From Tyzzerella sp. UBA1042 (GTDB taxonomy: Bacteria > Bacillota > Clostridia > Lachnospirales > Anaerotignaceae), in NCBI GenBank assembly GCA_002316675.1, contig DCDZ01000010.1, forward strand, positions 45,935 to 105,250: a stretch of 59,316 nucleotides of DNA, written 5' to 3'. Under the pieces are notes generated by a model, which did not search any database, was not told the origin of the DNA, and was given only the letters and a program-made list of their open reading frames with translations. Position 1 is the stretch's first letter, and the number at the start of each line of letters is the position of its first letter. Positions 51,689-59,316 of the stretch are shown here, piece by piece. The translations under genes were made by a program, and so were the position numbers.

Positions 51689-52339
51689 TTATACTAAGGA
51701 GAATTTCTCTCCTTGCCAAGCCCCATATTGCTTCCCTTGCTTTTCAAAAGGAGAGCTTCCTCGAAAAATATCAACCATCTTTTTCTCAAACCCTTCCGCC
51801 TCATCACTTTTCACAAAAACAGTATATGTGACTTTATCCGCATATTGTGTGTCGTATAGTATGTGCCCCCCTTGCAGGATTTCATACTGCACCTTTCCGG
51901 AATCCGCATATTCCGTTGTAATTTGGTATTTTGCATACAAAATTAATGTCACAATCCCCGCCGCTAAAAGACCTTCCTTTGCAGCCTTGCCATAAGCACG
52001 TACAAGGCCTCCCGTTCCTAATAAGGTGCCTCCGAAATATCTGGTTACGACAACGGCTGTATTTTGCGCCTCTTCGCCTTTCAAAACATTTAAAACAGGC
52101 ATACCCGCTGTTCCCTGAGGCTCCCCGTCATCACTGAAGCGCTGTAATTCATTTCGTTCCCCAATTTGATATGCAAATACATTATGTGTTGCATTCCAAT
52201 ATTTTTTTTTCATTTCTTCTATAAATTGCTTTGCTTCCTCCTCAGATTTCACAGGACGAACGGTTGCTATAAATCGGGATTTTTTTTCAAAAATTTCTGT
52301 CTCCCCTTCTTTTAAAATAGTTTTTAATTGATTCAACAT
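51689..52339 (-). CDS. yigZ: YigZ / IMPACT-family (UPF0029) protein
   Basis: A 216-residue two-domain protein. The N-terminal UPF0029 domain has KKSRFIATVRPVKSEEEA, HNVFAYQIG, RFSDDGEPQGTAGMPVL and VVTRYFGGTLLGTGGLVRAYG; the C-terminal half is the DUF1949 ferredoxin-like domain. The biochemical role in bacteria is unsettled, with ribosome or nucleic-acid association often suggested. Single gene. Confidence 0.93.
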   Translation of the reverse strand: MLNQLKTILKEGETEIFEKKSRFIATVRPVKSEEEAKQFIEEMKKKYWNATHNVFAYQIGERNELQRFSDDGEPQGTAGMPVLNVLKGEEAQNTAVVVTRYFGGTLLGTGGLVRAYGKAAKEGLLAAGIVTLILYAKYQITTEYADSGKVQYEILQGGHILYDTQYADKVTYTVFVKSDEAEGFEKKMVDIFRGSSPFEKQGKQYGAWQGEKFSLV

Positions 52340-52473
52340 AATTTCACCATCTATCTTTTTTATTTATCATCAGTTCTCAAAAATGCATCGCCGCTCACTG
52401 AAAATATTTCCATACAATATACCTGAGGAATGAAACTTTTTTTTTTGCACAAGCTAATGCCGAGGTGATAAAA

Positions 52474-52650
52474 ATGGCTCAAGAATACACGGATCTTGAC
52501 GATTTATTAAACCGCAGTCCCAAAGCAAAGGATTTTTTTGATTCTCTGCCGGAGGATCGTCAATTTAATGTTCGTCAATATCAAAACAACATTCACTATG
52601 ACCTGGATCTTCGGCGCTACGCCGAGCATCTTTTGAGAGGAGGCTATTAA
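52474..52650 (+). CDS. Small paralogous protein A
   Basis: A 58-residue acidic, hydrophilic protein starting MAQEYTDLDDLLNRSP, with no signal peptide or Cys. The start is the ATG at 52474 behind GAGGTGATAAAA; an ATG three codons earlier overlaps that site. It shares a pattern with the next gene product: EY-x-DL-x-DLL, A-x2-F, LP-[ED]-D-x-Q, an Ile in the middle, and LR-[YH]-[FA] near the end. I do not recognise the family. The pair forms a two-gene operon with its own terminator. Confidence 0.75.
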   Translation: MAQEYTDLDDLLNRSPKAKDFFDSLPEDRQFNVRQYQNNIHYDLDLRRYAEHLLRGGY

Positions 52651-52651
52651 A

Positions 52652-52831
52652 ATGTTTGGTAGAGAATACAGAGATTTGGCAGATTTACTGTTGAATAATG
52701 CCAGAGCCCAAAATTTCTATAAAGGACTGCCGGATGATGTGCAGCAAACTATCTCCCACAGCAGCACAGAAATCCGCACAATGAAATCTTTGCGCCATTT
52801 CGCTAAAGCAGCACAAAAAACTGAGCGTTAA
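52652..52831 (+). CDS. Small paralogous protein B
   Basis: A 59-residue, more basic protein starting MFGREYRDLADLLLNN and ending KAAQKTER, encoded 1 bp after gene A with GAGAGGAGG upstream inside gene A. By eye it is a diverged duplicate of protein A (EYRDLADLL, AQNFYKGLPDDVQ, SLRHFAKA). Proteins of the pair could form a heteromer. Function unknown. Confidence 0.75.
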   Translation: MFGREYRDLADLLLNNARAQNFYKGLPDDVQQTISHSSTEIRTMKSLRHFAKAAQKTER

Positions 52832-52847
52832 TACGCATTCGTATACG

Positions 52848-52884
52848 ATAAAAGCGATACTTTCAAAATGAGTATCGCTTTTAT
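52848..52884. terminator. Bidirectional terminator after the small paralogue pair
   Basis: ATAAAAGCGATACT-TTCAAAATG-AGTATCGCTTTTAT, perfect 14-bp arms with A/T runs. It also faces the end of the diguanylate cyclase gene. Confidence 0.85.
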
Positions 52885-52926
52885 AAATCGCCGAATATTT
52901 CAGTCTCTTTGCATGATACGGCTTTT

Positions 52927-54021
52927 TTATTTCTTAATCACACAGCAGCCTTTGCCTGAATTTTTCGCAACATATAAGCACCGGTCACTTTCCCGATAAA
53001 GGCGATTAAAGTCTATCCCCAGCTGATCATTCATTGTACAGCCGATACTGATGCTGACCGCAATCCCTTTGTCCTTGCCTATGGGGGATGCACTTAAGCT
53101 ATCCAATAAATGCTCCAAGCTTTTTTTGCAATCCTCCATTTTCGTCAAGTTCATAGAATATACGATAAATTCGTCTCCGCCCATACGCAAAACAATATCG
53201 TCTTCCAAAAAAAAGTTCTTAATAAAGCAGCTGATTTCTTTGATGATAGTATCCCCATACATATGTCCAAAGCTATCATTTATTTTCTTGAAATCATCTA
53301 TATCCGCAATAATGAATGCGCCTTTTACCTGTTGGCAAACAAGCTCCTTAATTTTCAAAAGGCCTGCCTCTCTATTGTATATTCCCGTCATTAAATCCAT
53401 TTCTGATTTTATTTTATACTGAACATAATCCTCCACGTGGTCAATTCTTTCATTCAAGGACAGCACATTAATTCCAATTGCCAGGCAATAAAAAGCAGCC
53501 AAATGCATCACATCTATGATAAACAGCCCATATTCCTTTGCATAAAAACAGCACCCAATGTATACCATGGCTGAAACGCTGATAAACAAAATCACACGCC
53601 ATGGCTTGTCTATGACAAAAAGAGGCAATACGCTTAAAAAAACCATTACCGTAATTGACGGAACATTACGGTCTAAAAATGTTCCCATGATAATGCCCAT
53701 GCCCATAAGCAAAGAGGCACCCATATAAAACACCAATGTGCTATAGTTTTTAGCATTTTGTAAATAAAATTTTGTAAACAAGCATAATGCTGCAGATAAG
53801 AAAAATAAAATGAAAACCTGACCATTGAACACAAAATAAGGTGCGAGAGGTATTGAAATGATTAAAATACCGAGGGTGATGATGCATCCTATCATAGATA
53901 ATCCAAATAGACTATTATAATTTCTTCTATAGATTTCTGCCTTATATAAATCAACCCTTTTGGCGAGCAGCTTTTCCTTCCAATCGCCTAGCTTGTTCAA
54001 AACTTTTGATAAGTTTTCCAT
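52927..54021 (-). CDS. Membrane diguanylate cyclase
   Basis: A 364-residue protein with about six membrane helices (about 30-195), resembling a 6TM sensor, and a C-terminal GGDEF domain with an intact RMGGDEF active site (about residue 282). The product-inhibition RxxD site that usually lies five residues upstream reads LEDD, so feedback inhibition is probably lost. It would make cyclic di-GMP. Neighbouring EAL and flagellin genes suggest control of motility versus attachment. The signal is unknown. Confidence 0.93.
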   Translation of the reverse strand: MENLSKVLNKLGDWKEKLLAKRVDLYKAEIYRRNYNSLFGLSMIGCIITLGILIISIPLAPYFVFNGQVFILFFLSAALCLFTKFYLQNAKNYSTLVFYMGASLLMGMGIIMGTFLDRNVPSITVMVFLSVLPLFVIDKPWRVILFISVSAMVYIGCCFYAKEYGLFIIDVMHLAAFYCLAIGINVLSLNERIDHVEDYVQYKIKSEMDLMTGIYNREAGLLKIKELVCQQVKGAFIIADIDDFKKINDSFGHMYGDTIIKEISCFIKNFFLEDDIVLRMGGDEFIVYSMNLTKMEDCKKSLEHLLDSLSASPIGKDKGIAVSISIGCTMNDQLGIDFNRLYRESDRCLYVAKNSGKGCCVIKK

Positions 54022-54599
54022 TCAAACCCTTTCCCCCGCCTATTGATGTGCCGTATATGCAATTGTACCATTTCAAAGCAACATTTTCGGCATAAAATTT
54101 CAATTATTCATTCAATTTTATAATATTATAACAGAAATGTTAAATAAAAACAATCTTCCCCAAGCTCCAAAACTAAATTTAACTTTACGAAAAGGAAGGT
54201 ACGAAAAAAATATTTTTCGGACAAGGATGAACATATCCTTAGGACAAACATAAACTAAACTAAGAAAGAAAATCAGGCAGGGCAGCCCCTTACGTGAGTG
54301 AACTGCCGGTTTTTATTGAACTACGATTTCCCATAAGAATCTCCTTTTGCCGATTCTCCTAAATGAAAAGCCTCTTTGTATGCGATGAACAAAAAGGCCT
54401 TAGAGCGAAGTGATACAGGTTCAGTAAAACCCACTGCCGATATAAATTCTTTCTAAAAGCCATTCGCTTCTCCCGCATTTGAATGATTTCAATGCAGGGC
54501 TTCAGCCAATGGCTTTTTTATATCTGCTGCACGCTCTATATTTTTATGGCAAAACCCTAAGCTTCCATAAAAAGAACGTTCCTTATCCAGAATGCTCTT
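54022..54599. other. Non-coding gap between the two cyclic-di-GMP genes
   Basis: The right part is structured: GGCAG...CTGCC followed by GGTTTTTATTG (about 54274-54318), an imperfect AAGCCTCTTTGT/ACAAAAAGGCCTT hairpin (about 54369-54401), and the large hairpin at 54456-54525. I looked for a cyclic-di-GMP riboswitch core and did not find one. The left part (54022-54270) is AT-rich with no clear promoter; a leftward TACAAT lies near 54062. Confidence 0.5.
54456..54525. terminator. Large hairpin terminator downstream of the EAL protein gene
   Basis: AAAAGCCATT and AATGGCTTTTTTAT arms enclose a nested GCATTTGAA/TTCAATGC hairpin. T-runs occur on both strands (TTTTTTAT rightward, GGCTTTTAG leftward). 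It lies 75 bp after the EAL protein stop. Confidence 0.6.
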
Positions 54600-57593
54600 T
54601 TAATCCCTAGGCTCTTCCTTTTGAAGATAATAAAAAATCAATCGTTTGCCATTCAAAATCGTTGGCTTCGCCTTCAAATGCAGCTGCATATCCTTTCTCT
54701 CATTCTCCTCTTCATGGAAGGGGCCTTGTCCCTCTTTCTTTTCAAAGCAAAAATCAAAATTCTTATGCAGCCCTCCAAAAAGCTGGTAAGAGCTCATGCC
54801 AATGCAGGATTCCTTTGTTTTTTGAATGAGCTTGCAAGCTGCATCGTTTATATAAAGTATTTCTCCGTTTAAAGTATCGCAAACAAAAATTCCATCGGTT
54901 ACATCGTCTAAAAACAAAAAGGCATTCTGTCCATGAGTTTCTTTTTGCGGCATACGCATTCCCTCTTCGTAGAAGAAAACTTTGTCCTTTTGGTTTTCCT
55001 TGGCGTTCAGCAATGCAATTTCGGCATTTTGATATAACTCCTCATAATTTTTTGCATACTCACCAGAAAAACATACCCCTGCCGAACAGGTCAGTGATAG
55101 CTTTAAATTTGAATTATCATAGGCCACGGTATGACACATTTTTACCAATTTTTCTGTCAATGCTTTTTCGTCCATCGGCAAAGGAAGAAACACCGCAAAT
55201 AAATCTCCATCCATTCTGCTGATGAGGTTGGTTTCGTAAAAAGCTGACTCCAGCATCTGCCCAATGGCGCATAAAACCCGATCTCCCATGCCATAACCCA
55301 AGGCAACATTGATCGACTTAAAATGGTCAATATCTATCAAAATAAAAGTACCGAAAAACCGCTGATTTCCATTGAAATATTCCTGAATTCTCATTTTTAA
55401 TTCCGAACGATTCAAAAGCCCTGATAAGAAATCCACCTCTGCCCGCTTTTTCATCTCCGCAATGGCATCATTAAATTGAGTCTCATTTTGAAATTGAAGG
55501 GCTTTCATACGGCTCAGGGTATTATTTACCCTGTTTTCCAAGGTTTCTATTAAATACGGCTTAAAAATGCAATCCAACGCACCAAAAGAAATGGCCTTTG
55601 TAATCAGCTCCTTGGTGGTGTGAATGGTAATCATAGGTATATCATATTCCCTACTGGCATAGCTAATTTCCAACATTTCTTCTACGGATATGGACTTTGT
55701 GACAGCAAAAATCAATATGGCAATATCGGCCTTCTGCCGGTTTAAAATCTGCAATGCTTCCGCTTGTGTATTGGCTTTTAGGACTGTAAATTTGTCTGCA
55801 AAAATTTTTTGAAACGGGTCAAATTCCTCTCCCTCCGTGTCATAAATCAGCATACAATTTTGTTTCGCTTCTAAGTTTAGAATTGTTTTATTTTCAGAAA
55901 GAGTTATGTCTCCCGGTGCATCCCCAGCATTGAAATTCACGGTATCAATCAATGCCTCGAAAGCGTGCAAGGGCAGAGGCTTGGAAAAGAAAAAGCCCTG
56001 CACACTATGGCACCCTAATATTTTCAGCAGGTTCACTTGCTCCTCGGTTTCCACGCCCTCCGCAATCACCTTTAAATTCATCCATTTTGCCAGACTGATA
56101 ACAAAGCTCATCACGCTTCTTTTATCCCTGAATTTTTCTTGATCCTGCACAAATCTCATGTCCAATTTCAGAACATCAATGGGAATTTCAGAGAGCATAT
56201 TCAAAGAAGAATAGTCGCTTCCAAAATCATCCATTTCTATGGTAAAGCCTAAATCCTTTAATTGTTTGATCCCTTCGATAATTTGCTCCGAATTTTCTGT
56301 ATAGGCACTTTCCGTAATTTCAATAAAAATATGATTGGGGCTTAATTGATATTTCTCAAGCAAAGAAAGTAAAATAGCATCAATATTTGGATTGTAAATA
56401 TCCGCCCTAGACATATTCACAGAAACGGGAATGGGCGGATTTCCCCGGTTTATCCAAGAACGTATCCAACGGCAGGATTCCTCCAAAACGTATAAATCCA
56501 ACTCGGTAATAAAGCCGTTATCCTCAAAAATCTTGATAAAACGGTTGGGAGGAATGAGCCCCCTCTCCGGGTGAAGCCACCGCACCAATGCCTCGGCACT
56601 GGAAATTTTCTCACTCATCAAGTCATACTTCGGCTGGTAATACACAACAAATTCCCGGTTGATCAACGCCGCCTTCATATTAGACAAAATAAATTGCTCC
56701 TCCAACAGCTTTTGGCGAATGCTATCATCATAGAGGGCATGGTAAGGGATATATTTCCCTTTGATGGATTCTAAGGCAAGGCAGGCTCTGGCGCACATAA
56801 TGCTAACCGGCAGAGAGATGTCATCTATCGGATAAATTCCAAATTTAATTACACTGTGTAAATTTTCATTGAAACGATTGATGTATTCTACGCATTCTGA
56901 AAAATCTTCTTCCCCATAGGTATCCTGATGCTCCACCAAGGCGGCAAAAATATCACCGCCGATTCTGCCGCAGATTCCCCTCTCCTCAAACTTATTTCGC
57001 ACCATAAGCGCCACATATTTCAGCAGGGCATCCCCCTCATGAAAGCCGAACAATTCGTTGACCAGCTTAAACCGCTCAATATCACAGCAAATAATATCAT
57101 ATTTCTTTTGCGGATTATTGCGCAGTGTTTTTTCCGCCAGGCTATAAAAATATTTTTTTGCATACAGCCCCGTAAGCGTATCTCTTTGTATCAAATTTAA
57201 AATGTCAGAGGCTTTTTTTAACGCAAGGGTGCTTTCAATGCACCCCTTGATTTCATCTGGCTCGGAATCCAGCTGAATAAAATCCTGCACACCAAAAGAA
57301 AGGGCCTTCGCTGTCCCCTCCACTGCTTCCTTTTGAGAAATCACAACAACAGGAATATTGCGTAAAAAAGCATCTCTGTTGATCTCTGCTAAAAGTTCGT
57401 ATCCATTCATAATGGGCATAACTAAATCAAGCAGAATTACAGAAATGCTCGCATATGCATTTTGCAAAAGCAAAAGGGCCGATTTGCCATTTTCCGCCTC
57501 CAATATTTTATATTGACTGCATAAAATAAGGGAAAGCATTCGTCTATTCACTTTATTATCATCCACAATTAAGACTGTCTTTTTCAAAGACAC
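54600..57593 (-). CDS. REC-GGDEF-EAL-REC-GGDEF-PAS cyclic-di-GMP protein
   Basis: A 997-residue cytoplasmic protein. Order: receiver (1-120; VILLDLVMPIMNG), GGDEF-like with GGDIF (about 213), EAL (about 320-570), receiver-like without the phospho-accepting Asp (585-710), GGDEF-like with DGDLF (about 795), PAS (about 875-985). The EAL site looks complete: EALVRW, VSVNMS, EITES, MDDFGSDYSS, LKLDM, IAEGVET, VQGFFFSKP. So it is probably a phosphodiesterase with two regulatory GGDEF domains. I start at the GTG at 57593 (VSLKKTVLIVDDNK) behind GAGGGGG; an ATG at 57629 has no ribosome site. Confidence 0.9.
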   Translation of the reverse strand: MSLKKTVLIVDDNKVNRRMLSLILCSQYKILEAENGKSALLLLQNAYASISVILLDLVMPIMNGYELLAEINRDAFLRNIPVVVISQKEAVEGTAKALSFGVQDFIQLDSEPDEIKGCIESTLALKKASDILNLIQRDTLTGLYAKKYFYSLAEKTLRNNPQKKYDIICCDIERFKLVNELFGFHEGDALLKYVALMVRNKFEERGICGRIGGDIFAALVEHQDTYGEEDFSECVEYINRFNENLHSVIKFGIYPIDDISLPVSIMCARACLALESIKGKYIPYHALYDDSIRQKLLEEQFILSNMKAALINREFVVYYQPKYDLMSEKISSAEALVRWLHPERGLIPPNRFIKIFEDNGFITELDLYVLEESCRWIRSWINRGNPPIPVSVNMSRADIYNPNIDAILLSLLEKYQLSPNHIFIEITESAYTENSEQIIEGIKQLKDLGFTIEMDDFGSDYSSLNMLSEIPIDVLKLDMRFVQDQEKFRDKRSVMSFVISLAKWMNLKVIAEGVETEEQVNLLKILGCHSVQGFFFSKPLPLHAFEALIDTVNFNAGDAPGDITLSENKTILNLEAKQNCMLIYDTEGEEFDPFQKIFADKFTVLKANTQAEALQILNRQKADIAILIFAVTKSISVEEMLEISYASREYDIPMITIHTTKELITKAISFGALDCIFKPYLIETLENRVNNTLSRMKALQFQNETQFNDAIAEMKKRAEVDFLSGLLNRSELKMRIQEYFNGNQRFFGTFILIDIDHFKSINVALGYGMGDRVLCAIGQMLESAFYETNLISRMDGDLFAVFLPLPMDEKALTEKLVKMCHTVAYDNSNLKLSLTCSAGVCFSGEYAKNYEELYQNAEIALLNAKENQKDKVFFYEEGMRMPQKETHGQNAFLFLDDVTDGIFVCDTLNGEILYINDAACKLIQKTKESCIGMSSYQLFGGLHKNFDFCFEKKEGQGPFHEEENERKDMQLHLKAKPTILNGKRLIFYYLQKEEPRD

Positions 57594-58014
57594 AGTAGCA
57601 TCCCCCTCAACTTCTTTGGGCCGGAACATATTTCAAAAAAGTATGAACCGGGTTCTTATGAAAGATAAGTAGGAAAAACCTCCTAAAATTGTCGTTTTTT
57701 GTTAGAAAACAAGCATTTTTCATCATTTTTCCGACCATCAAAAATTCTAATATCGATAAATATTTCCATTAAATTCTAGCATTATATTCGACAAAAGTCA
57801 ACCGATTTCCATTGCCTGTGTTTTCCTTCTTTCTGCGTTTTATTTCACAGAAAATTAAGGTATTTAAAACCCTGCCATCATACGTGGGACGAAAGAAGGA
57901 TGCATAATCGCATTTTATTCATTCCTTTTTTATCTTCCTGCTTGAAACGGCGAAATCCATCTTTTCTTTTTATACAATATTTTCATAGTTTCAAAGCTTC
58001 TTCCTGCAAAAAGC
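57594..58014. other. Non-coding gap between the EAL protein and flagellin genes
   Basis: It contains the EAL-gene promoter and a leader of about 170 nt in which AGGAGG occurs near 57680 without a following start codon; it pairs with the adjacent CCTAC, forming a small hairpin. From 57802 to 58014 I see nothing recognisable. Confidence 0.45.
57773..57801 (-). promoter_or_regulatory. Promoter of the REC-GGDEF-EAL gene
   Basis: TTGACT (57796-57801), 17 bp, TAGAAT (57773-57778) on the minus strand. Confidence 0.65.
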
Positions 58015-58045
58015 ATGAAAAAGGTGCCGACAAAGTCGACACCTT
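58015..58045 (-). terminator. Terminator of the flagellin gene
   Basis: On the minus strand AAGGTGTCGAC-TTT-GTCGGCACCTT is followed by TTTCATGC. It lies about 60 bp after the flagellin stop. Confidence 0.85.
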
Positions 58046-58106
58046 AAACCCATACCCAAGGTATGAACATTTCTTTTTATAAAAACAAACTTGATTGCTT
58101 TTGGGA

Positions 58107-59315
58107 TTACTGCAGTAACTGCAATACGCCCTGAGGCAGCTGGTTTGCCTGTGCAAGCATTGCCTGAGAAGCCTGTGTCAAGATGTTGTTCTTTGTGAAG
58201 TTCATCATCTCTTCTGCCATGTCAACGTCACGGATACGGCTTTCAGCAGCTGTCATATTTTCTGTTGTTACACCAAGGTTGTTGATTGTGTGCTCCAGTC
58301 TGTTCTGGATTGCACCCAAGTCACCACGAGTGGAGGATACAGTGTTGATTGCTGCTTTGATGAGGTCGATTGCTTCCGCAGCACCTTCCTGTGTGGAAAT
58401 ATCAATGGACCCAATTCCCAAGGACTCGGCATTCATGGAACCAACCCTCACGGATAGCTTGTTAAATTCCTCAGCTGTATCACCAATCTGCAATGTCAAA
58501 GGGGCACCATCCGCATTCGGATCAACAGCTACGGTTTCTGCTCCAGTAGTAGTAGTAGCCCCTGCTACAACAGCAAGTGGACCAGTGAATTCTGCCTTGA
58601 AAGAAGACAATGCGGAAACCTTAGCCGTGTCAGCTTCAGCTACATCACCACTTGCAAGTTTTGCTGTAACTGCTTCTTTTACTGCCTGATTAATCTGTGC
58701 AGCAGTATAGGAAGCGGCATCCTGTGAACCTAACGAAATTGATACGGTAGCGCCGTCATCAGCAATCGTAACTGCAATGCCTTCAGTAGCAGAGTCGTCT
58801 GCTGCTATCGTAACACTACCCTCAAAATCGGAACCAACAGAAACTTTAATGTCTGTTGAGCCGAAAGTCAAGTCTGCTGTGGCTACACTGTCTAAAGAAC
58901 CATCCAACAGGTTAATGCCGTTGAAGTTTGTACCTTCTGAAATACGGTCGATTTCAGACTTCAAGGATGCTACTTCCTTCTGCAGGTTTGCACGGTCAAC
59001 CTCGTTATCATAAGTGCCGTTTGCAGACTGTGTAGCCAATTCGGACATACGGTTTAACATGGAGTGCACTTCTGTCAAAGCACCTTCTGCTGTCTGCACC
59101 AAAGAAATACCATCATTAGCATTTTTTGTTGCTGTTTCCAAGCCTTTGATCTGTGCTCTCATTTTTTCGGAAATAGCCAAACCAGCAGCATCATCGCCAG
59201 CTCTATTGATTTTATAACCTGAAGATAATTTTTCAAGGTTCTTGCTTACTGCATTGTTGTTCGCACCCAACTGTCTGTGGGAGTTTAAAGCTGCAATATT
59301 GTGTTGAATTCTCAT
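58107..59315 (-). CDS. fliC: Flagellin
   Basis: A complete 402-residue flagellin. The N-terminal D0/D1 region (MRIQHNIAALNSHRQL, LEKLSSGYKINRAGDDAAGLAISE) and C-terminal D1/D0 (TTENMTAAESRIRDVDMAEEM, ILTQASQAMLAQANQLPQGVLQLLQ in pieces) are conserved; the middle (about 140-290), rich in Ala, Asp, Thr and Ser, is the variable surface-exposed part. It is exported by the flagellar type III system and polymerises into the filament. The ATG lies one base from the window edge, so its promoter and ribosome site are not visible. Confidence 0.97.
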   Translation of the reverse strand: MRIQHNIAALNSHRQLGANNNAVSKNLEKLSSGYKINRAGDDAAGLAISEKMRAQIKGLETATKNANDGISLVQTAEGALTEVHSMLNRMSELATQSANGTYDNEVDRANLQKEVASLKSEIDRISEGTNFNGINLLDGSLDSVATADLTFGSTDIKVSVGSDFEGSVTIAADDSATEGIAVTIADDGATVSISLGSQDAASYTAAQINQAVKEAVTAKLASGDVAEADTAKVSALSSFKAEFTGPLAVVAGATTTTGAETVAVDPNADGAPLTLQIGDTAEEFNKLSVRVGSMNAESLGIGSIDISTQEGAAEAIDLIKAAINTVSSTRGDLGAIQNRLEHTINNLGVTTENMTAAESRIRDVDMAEEMMNFTKNNILTQASQAMLAQANQLPQGVLQLLQ

Positions 59316-59316
59316 A

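Noticed and set aside
54022..54599. Possible cyclic-di-GMP riboswitch between the signalling genes
   Set aside because: I found no GEMM-type core sequence, and the structured part lies downstream, not upstream, of a cyclic-di-GMP gene.
1..59316. Prophage, insertion sequence or integrative element
   Set aside because: No transposase, integrase, phage structural gene or flanking direct repeats were seen.
1..59316. tRNA or rRNA genes
   Set aside because: No rRNA-like stretch and no cloverleaf with a GTTCRANNC-type T-arm was noticed; a dedicated scan with tRNAscan-SE would settle it.

Overview
The window looks like chromosomal DNA of an anaerobic, motile, S-layer-bearing Firmicute of the class Clostridia (Lachnospirales or a relative is my guess; I cannot name a species). 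The reasons are AT-leaning DNA with strong AGGAGG ribosome sites, SLH-domain surface proteins, flagellin, MutS2, a HisZ-dependent short HisG and a SigW-like ECF sigma factor. I see no rRNA, tRNA, insertion sequence or prophage gene.

Region by region. (1) 1-8110: the leader end of a CRISPR array and a complete type I-C operon read leftward from one promoter near 8090 (cas3-cas5-cas8c-cas7-cas4-cas1-cas2). The small subunit Cas11c is very probably translated from inside cas8c. (2) 8224-25500: a heme/iron region. A heme importer (lipoprotein with both IsdE-type heme ligands, permease, ATPase) follows an Shp-like heme-binding SLH protein, a 2143-residue SLH protein with several NEAT-like and chitobiase-C-like modules, and a small secreted protein. 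Further right are a heterodimeric ABC exporter, a YgbA_NO-type Cys-rich protein and a DUF454 membrane protein, and a divergent DtxR-like regulator that seems to lack the family's metal ligands. Four 16-bp dyads of the form RTTAG-N6-(C/A)TAAY, three before the surface-protein genes and one in the regulator promoter, tie the two halves into one likely regulon. One dyad sits at the start of a candidate 153-nt small RNA that could base-pair with the 5' end of the exporter mRNA.

(3) 25603-36755: a two-component system with a small membrane-protein gene inserted on the other strand, mutS2, an acetyltransferase, deoA-deoB for nucleoside salvage, an isochorismatase-like hydrolase, and an OhrR plus glutathione-peroxidase oxidative-stress pair. 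(4) 36854-45498: a complete leftward histidine operon, hisZ-G-D-C-B-H-A-F-IE-K, behind a promoter ringed by ACTTTA repeats and without a T-box. (5) 45602-52884: ECF sigma and anti-sigma factor, release factor 3, RidA, glycerate 2-kinase, a YigZ-family protein, and a tandem pair of related 58-59 residue proteins. (6) 52927-59316: cyclic-di-GMP signalling (a membrane diguanylate cyclase and a REC-GGDEF-EAL-REC-GGDEF-PAS protein with two degenerate GGDEF sites but a complete EAL site) next to flagellin, suggesting control of motility.

The heme region is the part most likely to hold something undescribed. All functional calls are by-eye reading of motifs and gene order; no database search was run.
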